DNA from: CAYNEI01 sp964396185
GTDB taxonomy: Archaea; Thermoplasmatota; SW-10-69-26
Assembly (NCBI GenBank): GCA_964396185.1
Contig: CAYNEI010000003.1
Coordinates: forward strand, 1 to 64,000
Direction of reading: 5' to 3'
DNA: 64,000 nucleotides
Shown here: in pieces, positions 57,428 to 64,000 of the stretch
Layout of the letters: every line of letters starts with the position of its first letter
How positions within the stretch are numbered: position 1 is the stretch's first letter
The notes under the pieces: generated by a model
The model's database searches: none
The model's input: only the letters and a program-made list of their open reading frames with translations
Told to the model about the DNA's origin: nothing
Made by a program: the position numbers and the translations under genes

Positions 57428-59187
57428 CGTGTCCTCACCCGCATGTAGTCGAGGCCGAGCTGGCTGGCCTGCACCGCATCCGGCCCGTCGTCGCTGAAGC
57501 GCACGAGCACCTCGCCAGCCCCAGAGAGCTCGTCGCTCGTGAGATCGTAGGTCCAGTTCGTGGGCGTCGAGCCGGTCAGGCTCACGCCGCGCTGGGTCCA
57601 GGTGGCCAGGGCGTGGTCGTAGACCTCGACATCGAACACCTCGTCGCTGGTTCGGTACTCCAGCTCCAGGGTCTGGTCGCTGCCAGAGGGCACGCCGGTG
57701 ACGTTCACTTGCACCAGGGCGTCGTAGGCCGGGTCGTCGTAGCTGACGCGCACCCAGAGCGCGTCGACGAAGAGCTCGGCGTTGTCCTCCGCCTGGTCCT
57801 TCTCGTAGGTGGCCTTGACTTGGAGGTTCGAGATGTCGGCCCACGACCAGGCCCGGTCGCTGGTGACGTTGAGGTAGACCGCTGGCCCGTCGGTGGTGCC
57901 CAGCTCGCTGAGCGTGAAGCTCTGGCTGGTGGAGCCTGCCGAGCCGCTCACCGCGTACGAGAGGGCCAGGGTATCCTCGTTCCCGCTGGCCGTGCCGGTG
58001 GCATGGCCCTCGAAGGCGATCTCGACGACCTCGATGGTCCCGGTGAAGCTGTTGAACCCGCTCACCGTGACCCAGTCGCTGTGGCTGGGCAGCGTGGCCC
58101 ACGCATCGTCCGGGGCGCCGGTGGCGTTGCCTGGACCGGTGGCGCCGTTGCTGGTGTGCGCGCTGCCGTAGATCTGCGAGCTGGTGGTGTTGGCGCCGGA
58201 GGCGGCCTCGGTGATGGTGGACTCGTTGCCGCCGTCGCTGGCGTTCTGCAGCGCCGGGAAGTCGGTCAGCGTGCCTGTGAACACGACGTAGTCGGTGGCG
58301 TACGTGAGGGTGCCGGCGTTGGGATCAGCGGGCTCGATGAACTCGGCCTGGGTGGAGCTGTTCCCGCTGTTGCCCAGATCGTCGACGAGCGGCGAGAGGT
58401 AGTACTCCAGCGTGTCGTTGCCGTGGGCATCCCAGCCCGAGGCAGGCTCGGGGATCTCAGCGTTCCAGCTGGCCCCGCCCAGATGGGTCATGGCGCCCAC
58501 GTCGGTGAAGGCGGGAGCCGTGCCGTCGTCCAGGCGGTACCAGAGGTGCGGTGTCTGGGTGGCATCGACGCCTGTGCACGCATCCTGGGCCGTGGCCGTG
58601 ATGCTCACGACGCCGCCCAGATCACCGTCCACGTCCACCGGGGTGCGCGACCACGACGCGATGGTGGGTGGCGTGGTGTCGCTCGAGCAGTCCTGGGCGC
58701 CGGCGGTGAGCGAGGCTGAGCCGATGATGGAGGCCGGTGGGCCGTGGTCCACGATGTCCACGACGACGGTCTGCTTGGGTTGGATGGTCTCGGTGACCGT
58801 CCAGCGCTCCCCGATGGTGAACGAGCCGTCCGAGAAGCTGGAGGCCAGCGAGGACCCGGTGTAGCTTGAGCTTGAGCTCCCGACCTGGACGTGGATGGTG
58901 GTCTGGTTCGCGTTGAGCTCCTGGCCGCCCTGGTGGGCGATGATGATCTCCTCGTCCCCGGTGCCCCACTGGCCACCTCCCGATTCCAGGCGCGCGCTGA
59001 CCTCGAGCGTCCCGCGCGTCTGCGGGTCGGGCACGGCCTGGATCACGAAGTCCGAGTAGGCCAGAGCCATGGAGACGGTGATCAGCGCGAGCAGCAGCGT
59101 GCCGATGATGTTCGAGACGCCACGCTGGCAGCCGAGCTGACGCGATCGGGCGCGTCGGCGTGGCTCGCCTCGGCTGTCATCATCCAT
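57424..59187 (-). CDS. Very large pilin-like secreted protein, first gene
   Basis: This 587-residue protein starts with a basic stretch (EPRRRARSRQLGCQRGVSN) and then the hydrophobic IIGTLLLALITVSMALAYSD, a typical archaeal pilin or archaellin-type signal with cleavage before the helix. The following 540 residues are Thr/Ser/Asn-rich beta structure with many sequons, one of them ANTTSSQIYG. It is much longer than ordinary pilins of 130-200 residues. The ATG at 59187 follows GAGAGGGG. Function is not established; a filament or adhesin role is likely. Confidence 0.6.
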   Translation of the reverse strand: MDDDSRGEPRRRARSRQLGCQRGVSNIIGTLLLALITVSMALAYSDFVIQAVPDPQTRGTLEVSARLESGGGQWGTGDEEIIIAHQGGQELNANQTTIHVQVGSSSSSYTGSSLASSFSDGSFTIGERWTVTETIQPKQTVVVDIVDHGPPASIIGSASLTAGAQDCSSDTTPPTIASWSRTPVDVDGDLGGVVSITATAQDACTGVDATQTPHLWYRLDDGTAPAFTDVGAMTHLGGASWNAEIPEPASGWDAHGNDTLEYYLSPLVDDLGNSGNSSTQAEFIEPADPNAGTLTYATDYVVFTGTLTDFPALQNASDGGNESTITEAASGANTTSSQIYGSAHTSNGATGPGNATGAPDDAWATLPSHSDWVTVSGFNSFTGTIEVVEIAFEGHATGTASGNEDTLALSYAVSGSAGSTSQSFTLSELGTTDGPAVYLNVTSDRAWSWADISNLQVKATYEKDQAEDNAELFVDALWVRVSYDDPAYDALVQVNVTGVPSGSDQTLELEYRTSDEVFDVEVYDHALATWTQRGVSLTGSTPTNWTYDLTSDELSGAGEVLVRFSDDGPDAVQASQLGLDYMRVRTR

Positions 59188-59457
59188 GCTGGCCCCTCTC
59201 AAGACCAGGGTCTCCTGGGTCGTTGTATAAGAGCGGCGGGGTCAGGTCGGTGACTGTCCAACCAGACGGACAGCGTCGATCTGACGATCCACAGCGCACC
59301 AGCCGACTGCGAGCCGATGGCGACGGCTGGCATCGGATGGCCATCGGGCCCATTAGGAGGGTTTCGCTCGCAGCGCTTGCTCGTGCAGTCGGGGTGCGCG
59401 AGCGTTGGGGCCCGCACGTGACGCAAGCGCGCATCGGTCGAGACGCTCGGGTCTCAT

Positions 59458-59527
59458 GCGGGTGCCGGGATTCGAACCCGGGCTGGAAGCTTGGGAAGCT
59501 TCAGTCCTACCACTGGACTACACCCGC
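59458..59527 (-). tRNA. tRNA-Gly (anticodon CCC)
   Basis: The reverse strand folds into a full cloverleaf: acceptor stem GCGGGTG with CACCCGC, D arm GTCC-AGTGGTA-GGAC, anticodon arm GAAGC-TTCCCAA-GCTTC with anticodon CCC at the centre of the loop, and T arm CCGGG-TTCGAAT-CCCGG. The length is 70 bases and no intron is present. CCA is not encoded: the acceptor is followed by ATG on the minus strand. It is 47 bases downstream of the PhzF-like gene. Confidence 0.95.
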
Positions 59528-59573
59528 TTTCCGTGGGGCCGCGGCAATGAACGACCCCTTCTTCAACGCTTCG

Positions 59574-60284
59574 CTACCCGCTGGAGACAGCCGCGACCTT
59601 CCCGCCGACCAGCAGGCGCTCGAGCTTGGGCTTGTCCTGGATCTTCTTGGCTTGCACGGTGATCTCGCAGCGCTCGTCGCCCTCGCCGGGCACGATCTGA
59701 CCGACGATGCGGGTGCGCGGGTAGGTGGCGCGCAGGGTGCCGGAGCGCACGAGGTGGACGGCGGCGGCTGCCAGCGCAGAGAGGGGCTCGGCGGGGCCCC
59801 ACAAGCGGCCGAGGATCTTGACGTAGGGCGTGCGCTGGGTCACAGCGTACGCGACGGCTTCCTTGGTGTCGATCTGCGGCGCCTTGCTAGGGTCTGCGTT
59901 CTCGGGCGCGTTGCGCACCTCGTCCCCATCGGGCAGCGGGGCCACCAACACCTGGCGGCCCACGTCGACGACCTGGATCGTGGACCGGGTCTGCTCGATG
60001 GTGGCCGGGGCCAGGCCCAGCTGCATGGCTGTGGCGCTGAGAAGCGTGCGCTCCACCGCGATCTCCATGCGCGGGAGCTCGACGAGCAAGCTCCCCGCAC
60101 CACGCGCCTCGACGGTGAGCTCGCCCCACGGCGTCTCGACTTGGATCTGCCGGGTGCCCTCGTCTGGATCCCCATCCGCCAGGGCGCTGTGGGCGGCTTT
60201 GGCCAGCACCCAGCCCGGCTCGAAGCGTTCGGGCACGTCGTCCGGTGTGAAGGTGGCTCCAAGGGGGACGCGGTAGGTGGTCAC
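59574..60284 (-). CDS. PhzF-like / diaminopimelate-epimerase-fold protein
   Basis: This 236-residue protein from the GTG at 60284 reads VETPWGELTVEARGAGSLLV, then ERTLLSATAMQLGL, and ends near ERLLVGGKVAAVSSG. The order of strands and the end-motif GGKVxxVSSG resemble PhzF-type isomerases. The usual catalytic residues are hard to identify by eye, so this is tentative. It could also be another protein with the same fold. No neighbour gives a clue; the tRNA gene follows it on the same strand. Confidence 0.4.
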   Translation of the reverse strand: MTTYRVPLGATFTPDDVPERFEPGWVLAKAAHSALADGDPDEGTRQIQVETPWGELTVEARGAGSLLVELPRMEIAVERTLLSATAMQLGLAPATIEQTRSTIQVVDVGRQVLVAPLPDGDEVRNAPENADPSKAPQIDTKEAVAYAVTQRTPYVKILGRLWGPAEPLSALAAAAVHLVRSGTLRATYPRTRIVGQIVPGEGDERCEITVQAKKIQDKPKLERLLVGGKVAAVSSG

Positions 60285-60336
60285 GCACGGGCAAGCCCGT
60301 TCCAGCACGTGGTCCTTTCGGGCACACCCACACAAG

Positions 60337-60598
60337 CTCACCACAACGTCACAACGAGCACGAAGGAACAGGGAACACAGCACCGACGCCACCCCCGATC
60401 GATACGCGCAGCGAGCGACTCCGCCCGTGACAGTTCTGTGATCCGTGCGCTACCCTCTGTTCTCTGTGCGCCCGTCATCCGCCGAGTCCCAGGACCTGAA
60501 GCCCTCCCCCGGGCCTCCCCCCGGGGGCCGTGGTGTCCCCCGATCGGGTTCCTTGCCCCGGATCGGTCCGTTGTGCTCGTTGTGGCGTCGTGGTGAAC
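60337..60598. repeat. Inverted pair of the 53 kb repeat words; otherwise no gene
   Basis: An inverted copy of the repeat word (CACCACAACGTCACAACGAG) is at 60337-60370 and a direct copy (GTTGTGCTCGTTGTGGCGTC) at 60565-60598. Between them is GC-rich sequence with no open frame I can support. The whole gap 60285-60650 separates two divergent genes and must contain their promoters; a TTTTGAAG box stands near 60622-60629, before coaBC. Confidence 0.5.
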
Positions 60599-60650
60599 GT
60601 CGGCCCGTCCAGCGGCCAAGCTTTTGAAGGGAAGCCCCCTATCGCGGCCC

Positions 60651-61841
60651 ATGCACCCCTCAGGCGCGATCCGCGGCGGCCAGTCCACGCTGCTGGAGGG
60701 CAAGACCATCGCGCTGGCGGTCACCGGCAGCATCGCGGCCGTGGAGACGGTCAAGCTGGCCCGCGAGCTCATCCGCCACGGCGCAGAGGTGATCCCCTTC
60801 GCCTCCCAGGCGGCCCTGGGGATCCTCCACCCCAACGCGCTGGAGTTCGCCACGGGTCACGCACCCATCACGGCGCTCTCCGGCCAGGTCGAGCACCTGT
60901 GGGGCGCCAAGGGCGAGGTGGACTGCGTGCTGCTCGCACCAGCCACGGCCAACTCCATCGCCAAGGTGGCCCTGGCCATCGACGACACGCCGGTCACCAG
61001 CCTGGTGGGCACCACGCTCGGCCACGGTCCCGTGGTCATCGCGCCGGCCATGCACGAGCAGATGCTCGACAACCCCGCCACCCAGGACCACCTCGAGACC
61101 CTGCGGGAGCGCGGCGCGCGCATCGTGGAACCGGTGCTCGAGGAGCAAGAAGCCAAGATGGCCAGCATCGAGGCCATCGTCGAGCACGTCCTTGCCGCCA
61201 CCGGCCCCGGCACGCTGGCCGGCAAACGGGTGCTCGTGATCAACGGCTCCACCATCGAGGCCATCGACAAGATGCGCGTCGTGACCAACAAGAGCACCGG
61301 CCGCACAGGCGCCGCGATGGCTCGAGAAGCCTTCCGGCTCGGTGCTGACGTGGAGCTCTGGTTCGGGCATGGCCACTGCGAGCTGCCGGCCTCTGTGCCT
61401 GTGCGCAGGTTCGTGACCGTGGCCGACCTCATCGAGCTCGCGCCAGACGCGGCCGAGTTCGACTGGGTGCTGCTACCGGCAGCCATCTCGGACTTCCGCA
61501 CGGAGCCAGGCGATGGCAAGCTCTCCAGCGGGACTGATCTGAGCCTGGAGCTCGTGCCCACCGAGAAGGTGCTGCCCAAGCTACGCGAGGTCCTCTCCGG
61601 GGACCAGCGCCTCGTGGCCTTCAAGGCCGAGGCCGGTGCTAGCGAGGAGGCGCTGCTGGAGAAGGTCGGCCGCTTCCTCAAGGAGAACCGCGCCGATGCC
61701 GTCGTGGCGAATCGGCTCGAGGAGGTGGACGTGGACGACACGCGCGTGCACGTGGTCACCGACGGCGGCTCGCAAGCCATGGAAGGGACCAAGGACACCG
61801 TGGCCCGCTTGGTGCTCATCCACCTCTCGGAGGCCCTCTAA
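60651..61841 (+). CDS. coaBC: Phosphopantothenoylcysteine decarboxylase / phosphopantothenate-cysteine ligase
   Basis: This 396-residue bifunctional enzyme makes 4'-phosphopantetheine, the second step after pantoate in archaeal CoA synthesis. The N-terminal CoaC part has ALAVTGSIAAVETVKLAREL, CVLLAPATANSIAKVALAID and the flavin-site PAMHEQML. The C-terminal CoaB part has VLVINGSTIEAIDKMRVVTN, STGRTGAAMAREAF and KFxxxEAG-type sequence LVAFKAEAGASEE. The ATG at 60651 is used because a TTTTGAAG box lies 22-29 bases upstream. The pantoate kinase gene follows one base after the stop. Confidence 0.9.
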   Translation: MHPSGAIRGGQSTLLEGKTIALAVTGSIAAVETVKLARELIRHGAEVIPFASQAALGILHPNALEFATGHAPITALSGQVEHLWGAKGEVDCVLLAPATANSIAKVALAIDDTPVTSLVGTTLGHGPVVIAPAMHEQMLDNPATQDHLETLRERGARIVEPVLEEQEAKMASIEAIVEHVLAATGPGTLAGKRVLVINGSTIEAIDKMRVVTNKSTGRTGAAMAREAFRLGADVELWFGHGHCELPASVPVRRFVTVADLIELAPDAAEFDWVLLPAAISDFRTEPGDGKLSSGTDLSLELVPTEKVLPKLREVLSGDQRLVAFKAEAGASEEALLEKVGRFLKENRADAVVANRLEEVDVDDTRVHVVTDGGSQAMEGTKDTVARLVLIHLSEAL

Positions 61842-61842
61842 C

Positions 61843-62763
61843 ATGGCGCCCACGGATCTGGTCAAGCGCAGCGAAGCCACGACGTTCGCACCCTGCCACG
61901 TCAGCGCCTTCTTCGTGCCACGCATCGAGCCCAAGGAGCCAGCCAAGACCGGCTCCTGGGGTGCGGGGCTCTGCCTGGGCACCGGTGTCGTGGCCACGGT
62001 GGAAGCCCAAGCGGCCAGCGAGCCCAGCATCCAGGTCACACGCGCCAACCGGGAGGGCGAGGCGAACGTCACCCGCGAGGCGCTGCGCCAGCTGCTCGGC
62101 GACCGAGGCGTCCAGGTGGCCTGCACCGTCCACGAAGGCAGCCCCACAGGCCAGGGCTTCGGCATCAGCGGCTCCAGCGCGCTGGCCAGCGCCTTCGCGC
62201 TCGCCCGGTGTCTGGGCGATGGGCGCTCGGATGCCCTGCGCGCGGCACACCTGGCCGAGGTGCGCCACCGCACGGGCCTCTCGGACGTAGCCGCCAGCTT
62301 CCTCGGCGGTGCCGTGCTGCGCACCAAGCCCGGCCTGGCCCCCTACGGCACCCAGACCCGGCTGCCTGCCAGGGGCGAGGTCGTGGTGGCCACCGTGGGC
62401 AGGGAGGTGGAGACCAGCAAGGTCCTGCGCGACCGCGACGTGCTCGAGCGCATCACCGAGGTCGGCCAGGGCTGCCTGGAGCGCGTGGCCGAGAACCCAA
62501 CCCTGGAAGCCATCTTCCGCGAGGGTGCGCTCTTCGACCGGGAGACCGGGATCGTCGACGACAACACGCTCACCGCCATCGATGCGTGCGCTGAGGGCGG
62601 CGTGGCCATGGCGGCCATGCTGGGCAACACCGTGGTGGCCTACGGCGAGACCGAGGTGCTCACCGACGTGCTCGCCAGCTTCGGGGACCCGCACGCCATC
62701 CCCATCGACGACGGCGGCCTGCGGCTCTTCGACAAAGCCGCCCTCTCGGGCCTGACCGGTTGA
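61843..62763 (+). CDS. Archaeal pantoate kinase (GHMP family)
   Basis: This 306-residue GHMP kinase phosphorylates pantoate in the archaeal CoA route, in place of the bacterial pantothenate kinase. It has TFAPCHVSAFFVPRIE at the start and GQGFGISGSSALASAFALAR, the GHMP ATP loop, near residue 104. The pantoate-kinase-specific ending with GNTVVAYGETEVL is also present. It starts one base after coaBC in the same orientation, so this is a small CoA operon. The next gene starts 84 bases later. Confidence 0.85.
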   Translation: MAPTDLVKRSEATTFAPCHVSAFFVPRIEPKEPAKTGSWGAGLCLGTGVVATVEAQAASEPSIQVTRANREGEANVTREALRQLLGDRGVQVACTVHEGSPTGQGFGISGSSALASAFALARCLGDGRSDALRAAHLAEVRHRTGLSDVAASFLGGAVLRTKPGLAPYGTQTRLPARGEVVVATVGREVETSKVLRDRDVLERITEVGQGCLERVAENPTLEAIFREGALFDRETGIVDDNTLTAIDACAEGGVAMAAMLGNTVVAYGETEVLTDVLASFGDPHAIPIDDGGLRLFDKAALSGLTG

Positions 62764-62846
62764 CCGAGCTTGACCGCCTGAGCTTCCGAGGGGCTCTTAC
62801 AGGGTTCGATGGGAACATTGACACCCCTTGGCACCCATCCCTGCCC

Positions 62847-63824
62847 GTGCGCATCGCCTGGATGCTGCTGCTGGCTTTCGCCCTGGCGGCCAGCGGATGC
62901 CTCTCCGGCGCCGAGGACCCAGACCCCCAGGCCGGCTCAAGCGATATGCCCGGGTACGAGGCCCATACCCGGATCCTCAACGATGCTGCCCAAGAGAGCC
63001 AGCGCGAGGCCGACGGTCTCCCGGCCCCCGATCTCGAGGTGGGCACGGCCTGGACCTACGAAGCCAGCGGGCGCTGGGATCTCACCGACCGGTTCACCGT
63101 CGTCGTCGCCGAGGCCAGCGAGGAAGGCTACCTCTTCGCCGGGGCCGAGCCCAGCGATCTCAAAGGCGAGGTGCACCTCGAGAGAGCTTGGTTCGGCCAT
63201 CGGGACGCTGAGCTCAACCGCCTGCCCAGCCCCCAGCACCCGGAAGGCTGGCCCATCCTCGACTTCCCCCTCTACGATGGCAAGACGTGGAAACGGGGCG
63301 TGCACACGGTCACCGCGCAGGCCGCCCCCGTCGAGACACCTTCCGGCTTCGAGCCGGGCTACCGCATGAGCTTGGGCGACGACTCGTTCAACGTCACCTG
63401 GACGTATGCCCCCAGCGTAGGCTTCCTCACAAGCTACACCTACACCTGGGAGGGCGCGCCCCGCTTCGATGTCCGCTTGGCCGAGCAGACCACGCTCACC
63501 GAGGCCCTCTGGTACGAGACAGGCCCTGTGGCCGAGACCGATGACGAGGGCGAGGTGCACGCCGCCACCCTCGACGTGCCCGAGGGGTTCGACCACGTCA
63601 TGGCCTACGCCGGCGGCACCGACGGGGCCGCGGGCACCGTGCTCCCCGCACCAGGCGGCCAGGCACCGTGGCTCTTCTCCGTGGACCGCACCGGCGAGGC
63701 GTTCTTCGCCGAGCTCTTCGAGGCCACCCCGGGCCCCTGGACGCTGACCGCCAGCCACCGCGGCGGGGGCTTCGCGTTCGTCTGGGCCGTGCCCGTGGCC
63801 TGGCAAGCGATCCCGCTGGGCTAA
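62847..63824 (+). CDS. Secreted lipoprotein of unknown function
   Basis: This 325-residue protein starts with IAWMLLLAFALAASGCLSG, a signal peptide ending in a lipobox (LAASGC), so it is probably anchored to the membrane through its cysteine. The remaining sequence is acidic, beta-rich and contains aromatic Trp motifs (VGTAWTYEASGRWDL, YTYTWEGAPRFDV). I do not recognise its domain. GTG at 62847 fits the signal peptide better than the ATG-type start at 62760. It follows the CoA operon. Confidence 0.6.
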   Translation: MRIAWMLLLAFALAASGCLSGAEDPDPQAGSSDMPGYEAHTRILNDAAQESQREADGLPAPDLEVGTAWTYEASGRWDLTDRFTVVVAEASEEGYLFAGAEPSDLKGEVHLERAWFGHRDAELNRLPSPQHPEGWPILDFPLYDGKTWKRGVHTVTAQAAPVETPSGFEPGYRMSLGDDSFNVTWTYAPSVGFLTSYTYTWEGAPRFDVRLAEQTTLTEALWYETGPVAETDDEGEVHAATLDVPEGFDHVMAYAGGTDGAAGTVLPAPGGQAPWLFSVDRTGEAFFAELFEATPGPWTLTASHRGGGFAFVWAVPVAWQAIPLG

Positions 63825-63837
63825 CCTGGCGCCCTGC

Positions 63838-64000
63838 TCATCCGTCGCGTTCCCGGATGAACGCGGGCAGCAGGATGCCCACCACCACGAGCGAGCCACC
63901 GGCGGCGTGGAACCAGGTCAGCGTGTCGTCGAGCAGCACAGCCGAGCCCACGACCGCGAACAGAGGCACCAGGCCCAGGGCAGGCGCGGTGCGGCCCACG
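63838..64000 (-). CDS. EamA/DMT-superfamily transporter (C-terminal part, cut by window end)
   Basis: The minus-strand frame runs from the window edge to a TGA at 63838-63840 and reads LVPLFAVVGSAVLLDDTLTW, then FHAAGGSLVVVGILLPAFIR, which is the end of an EamA-type permease (the last two helices). The stop is 14 bases from the lipoprotein's stop, so the genes are convergent. The N-terminal part lies outside. Confidence 0.7.
   Translation of the reverse strand, partial: VGRTAPALGLVPLFAVVGSAVLLDDTLTWFHAAGGSLVVVGILLPAFIRERDG

Noticed and set aside
57415..58719. Long plus-strand open frame of about 430 codons opposite the pilin-like gene
   Set aside because: Its sequence is Val/Gly/Arg-rich with no domain, and it lies exactly opposite a convincing secreted protein; open frames on the opposite strand are expected at this GC content.

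Overview
The window looks archaeal. Many genes have an A/T-rich TATA-like box about 25 nt before the start codon and no leader. There is an archaeal-type CoaBC and pantoate kinase operon, class III pilin-like proteins, a cis-prenyltransferase, and a tRNA-Gly(CCC) on the minus strand. DNA is mostly GC-rich. A Thermoplasmatota-like lineage is my low-confidence guess; no rRNA or other decisive marker is present.

Layout. (1) 0-5.1 kb: small toxin-antitoxin (TA) type genes. These are VapBC, a duplicated solo antitoxin, an AbiE-like winged-helix/nucleotidyltransferase pair and a DUF234-type ATPase flanked by two copies of a hairpin-prone repeat. (2) 5.2-38.5 kb: one long minus-strand surface-glycan cluster. 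It holds a flippase-like protein, GDP-mannose 3,5-epimerase, an O-antigen polymerase fused to a glycosyltransferase, UDP-sugar dehydrogenase, glycosyltransferases, two sulfotransferases, an FkbM methyltransferase, a nonulosonic (pseudaminic-like) acid pathway (PseB, PseC, PseF, PseG, NeuB/PseI) with two formyltransferase-fold enzymes, an ABC exporter, a glycosyltransferase-alcohol dehydrogenase fusion and a CMP-Kdo-synthetase-like gene. A pseudaminic-acid-type methylase is a pseudogene. The part from about 18.4 to 23.2 kb is clearly more A/T-rich than the rest.

(3) 38.5-44.75 kb: an island of TA genes and remnants. Embedded in it are three tandem cassettes of a small multi-TM protein whose stop codon overlaps (ATGA) the start of a 43-49 residue basic micro-protein. 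Further decayed copies follow. Four DUF2283 genes or fragments in the wider region suggest repeated duplication. I consider these cassettes the best candidate for an undescribed system. (4) 44.8-48.6 kb: PAPS synthase (Sat-CysK fusion of ATP sulfurylase and APS kinase) and a CysQ-like PAP phosphatase, which fit the sulfotransferases of the glycan cluster.

(5) 48.8-64 kb: mostly core and envelope genes. These are a zinc-ribbon protein, cis-prenyltransferase, decayed TA genes, a YgiT/AbrB fusion, a CBS protein, a UPF0173 hydrolase, two PAP2-family membrane phosphatases, two very large pilin-like proteins, tRNA-Gly, a PhzF-like protein, CoaBC, pantoate kinase, a lipoprotein and the end of an EamA transporter. 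Family names come from recognising motifs by eye; no database search was run.
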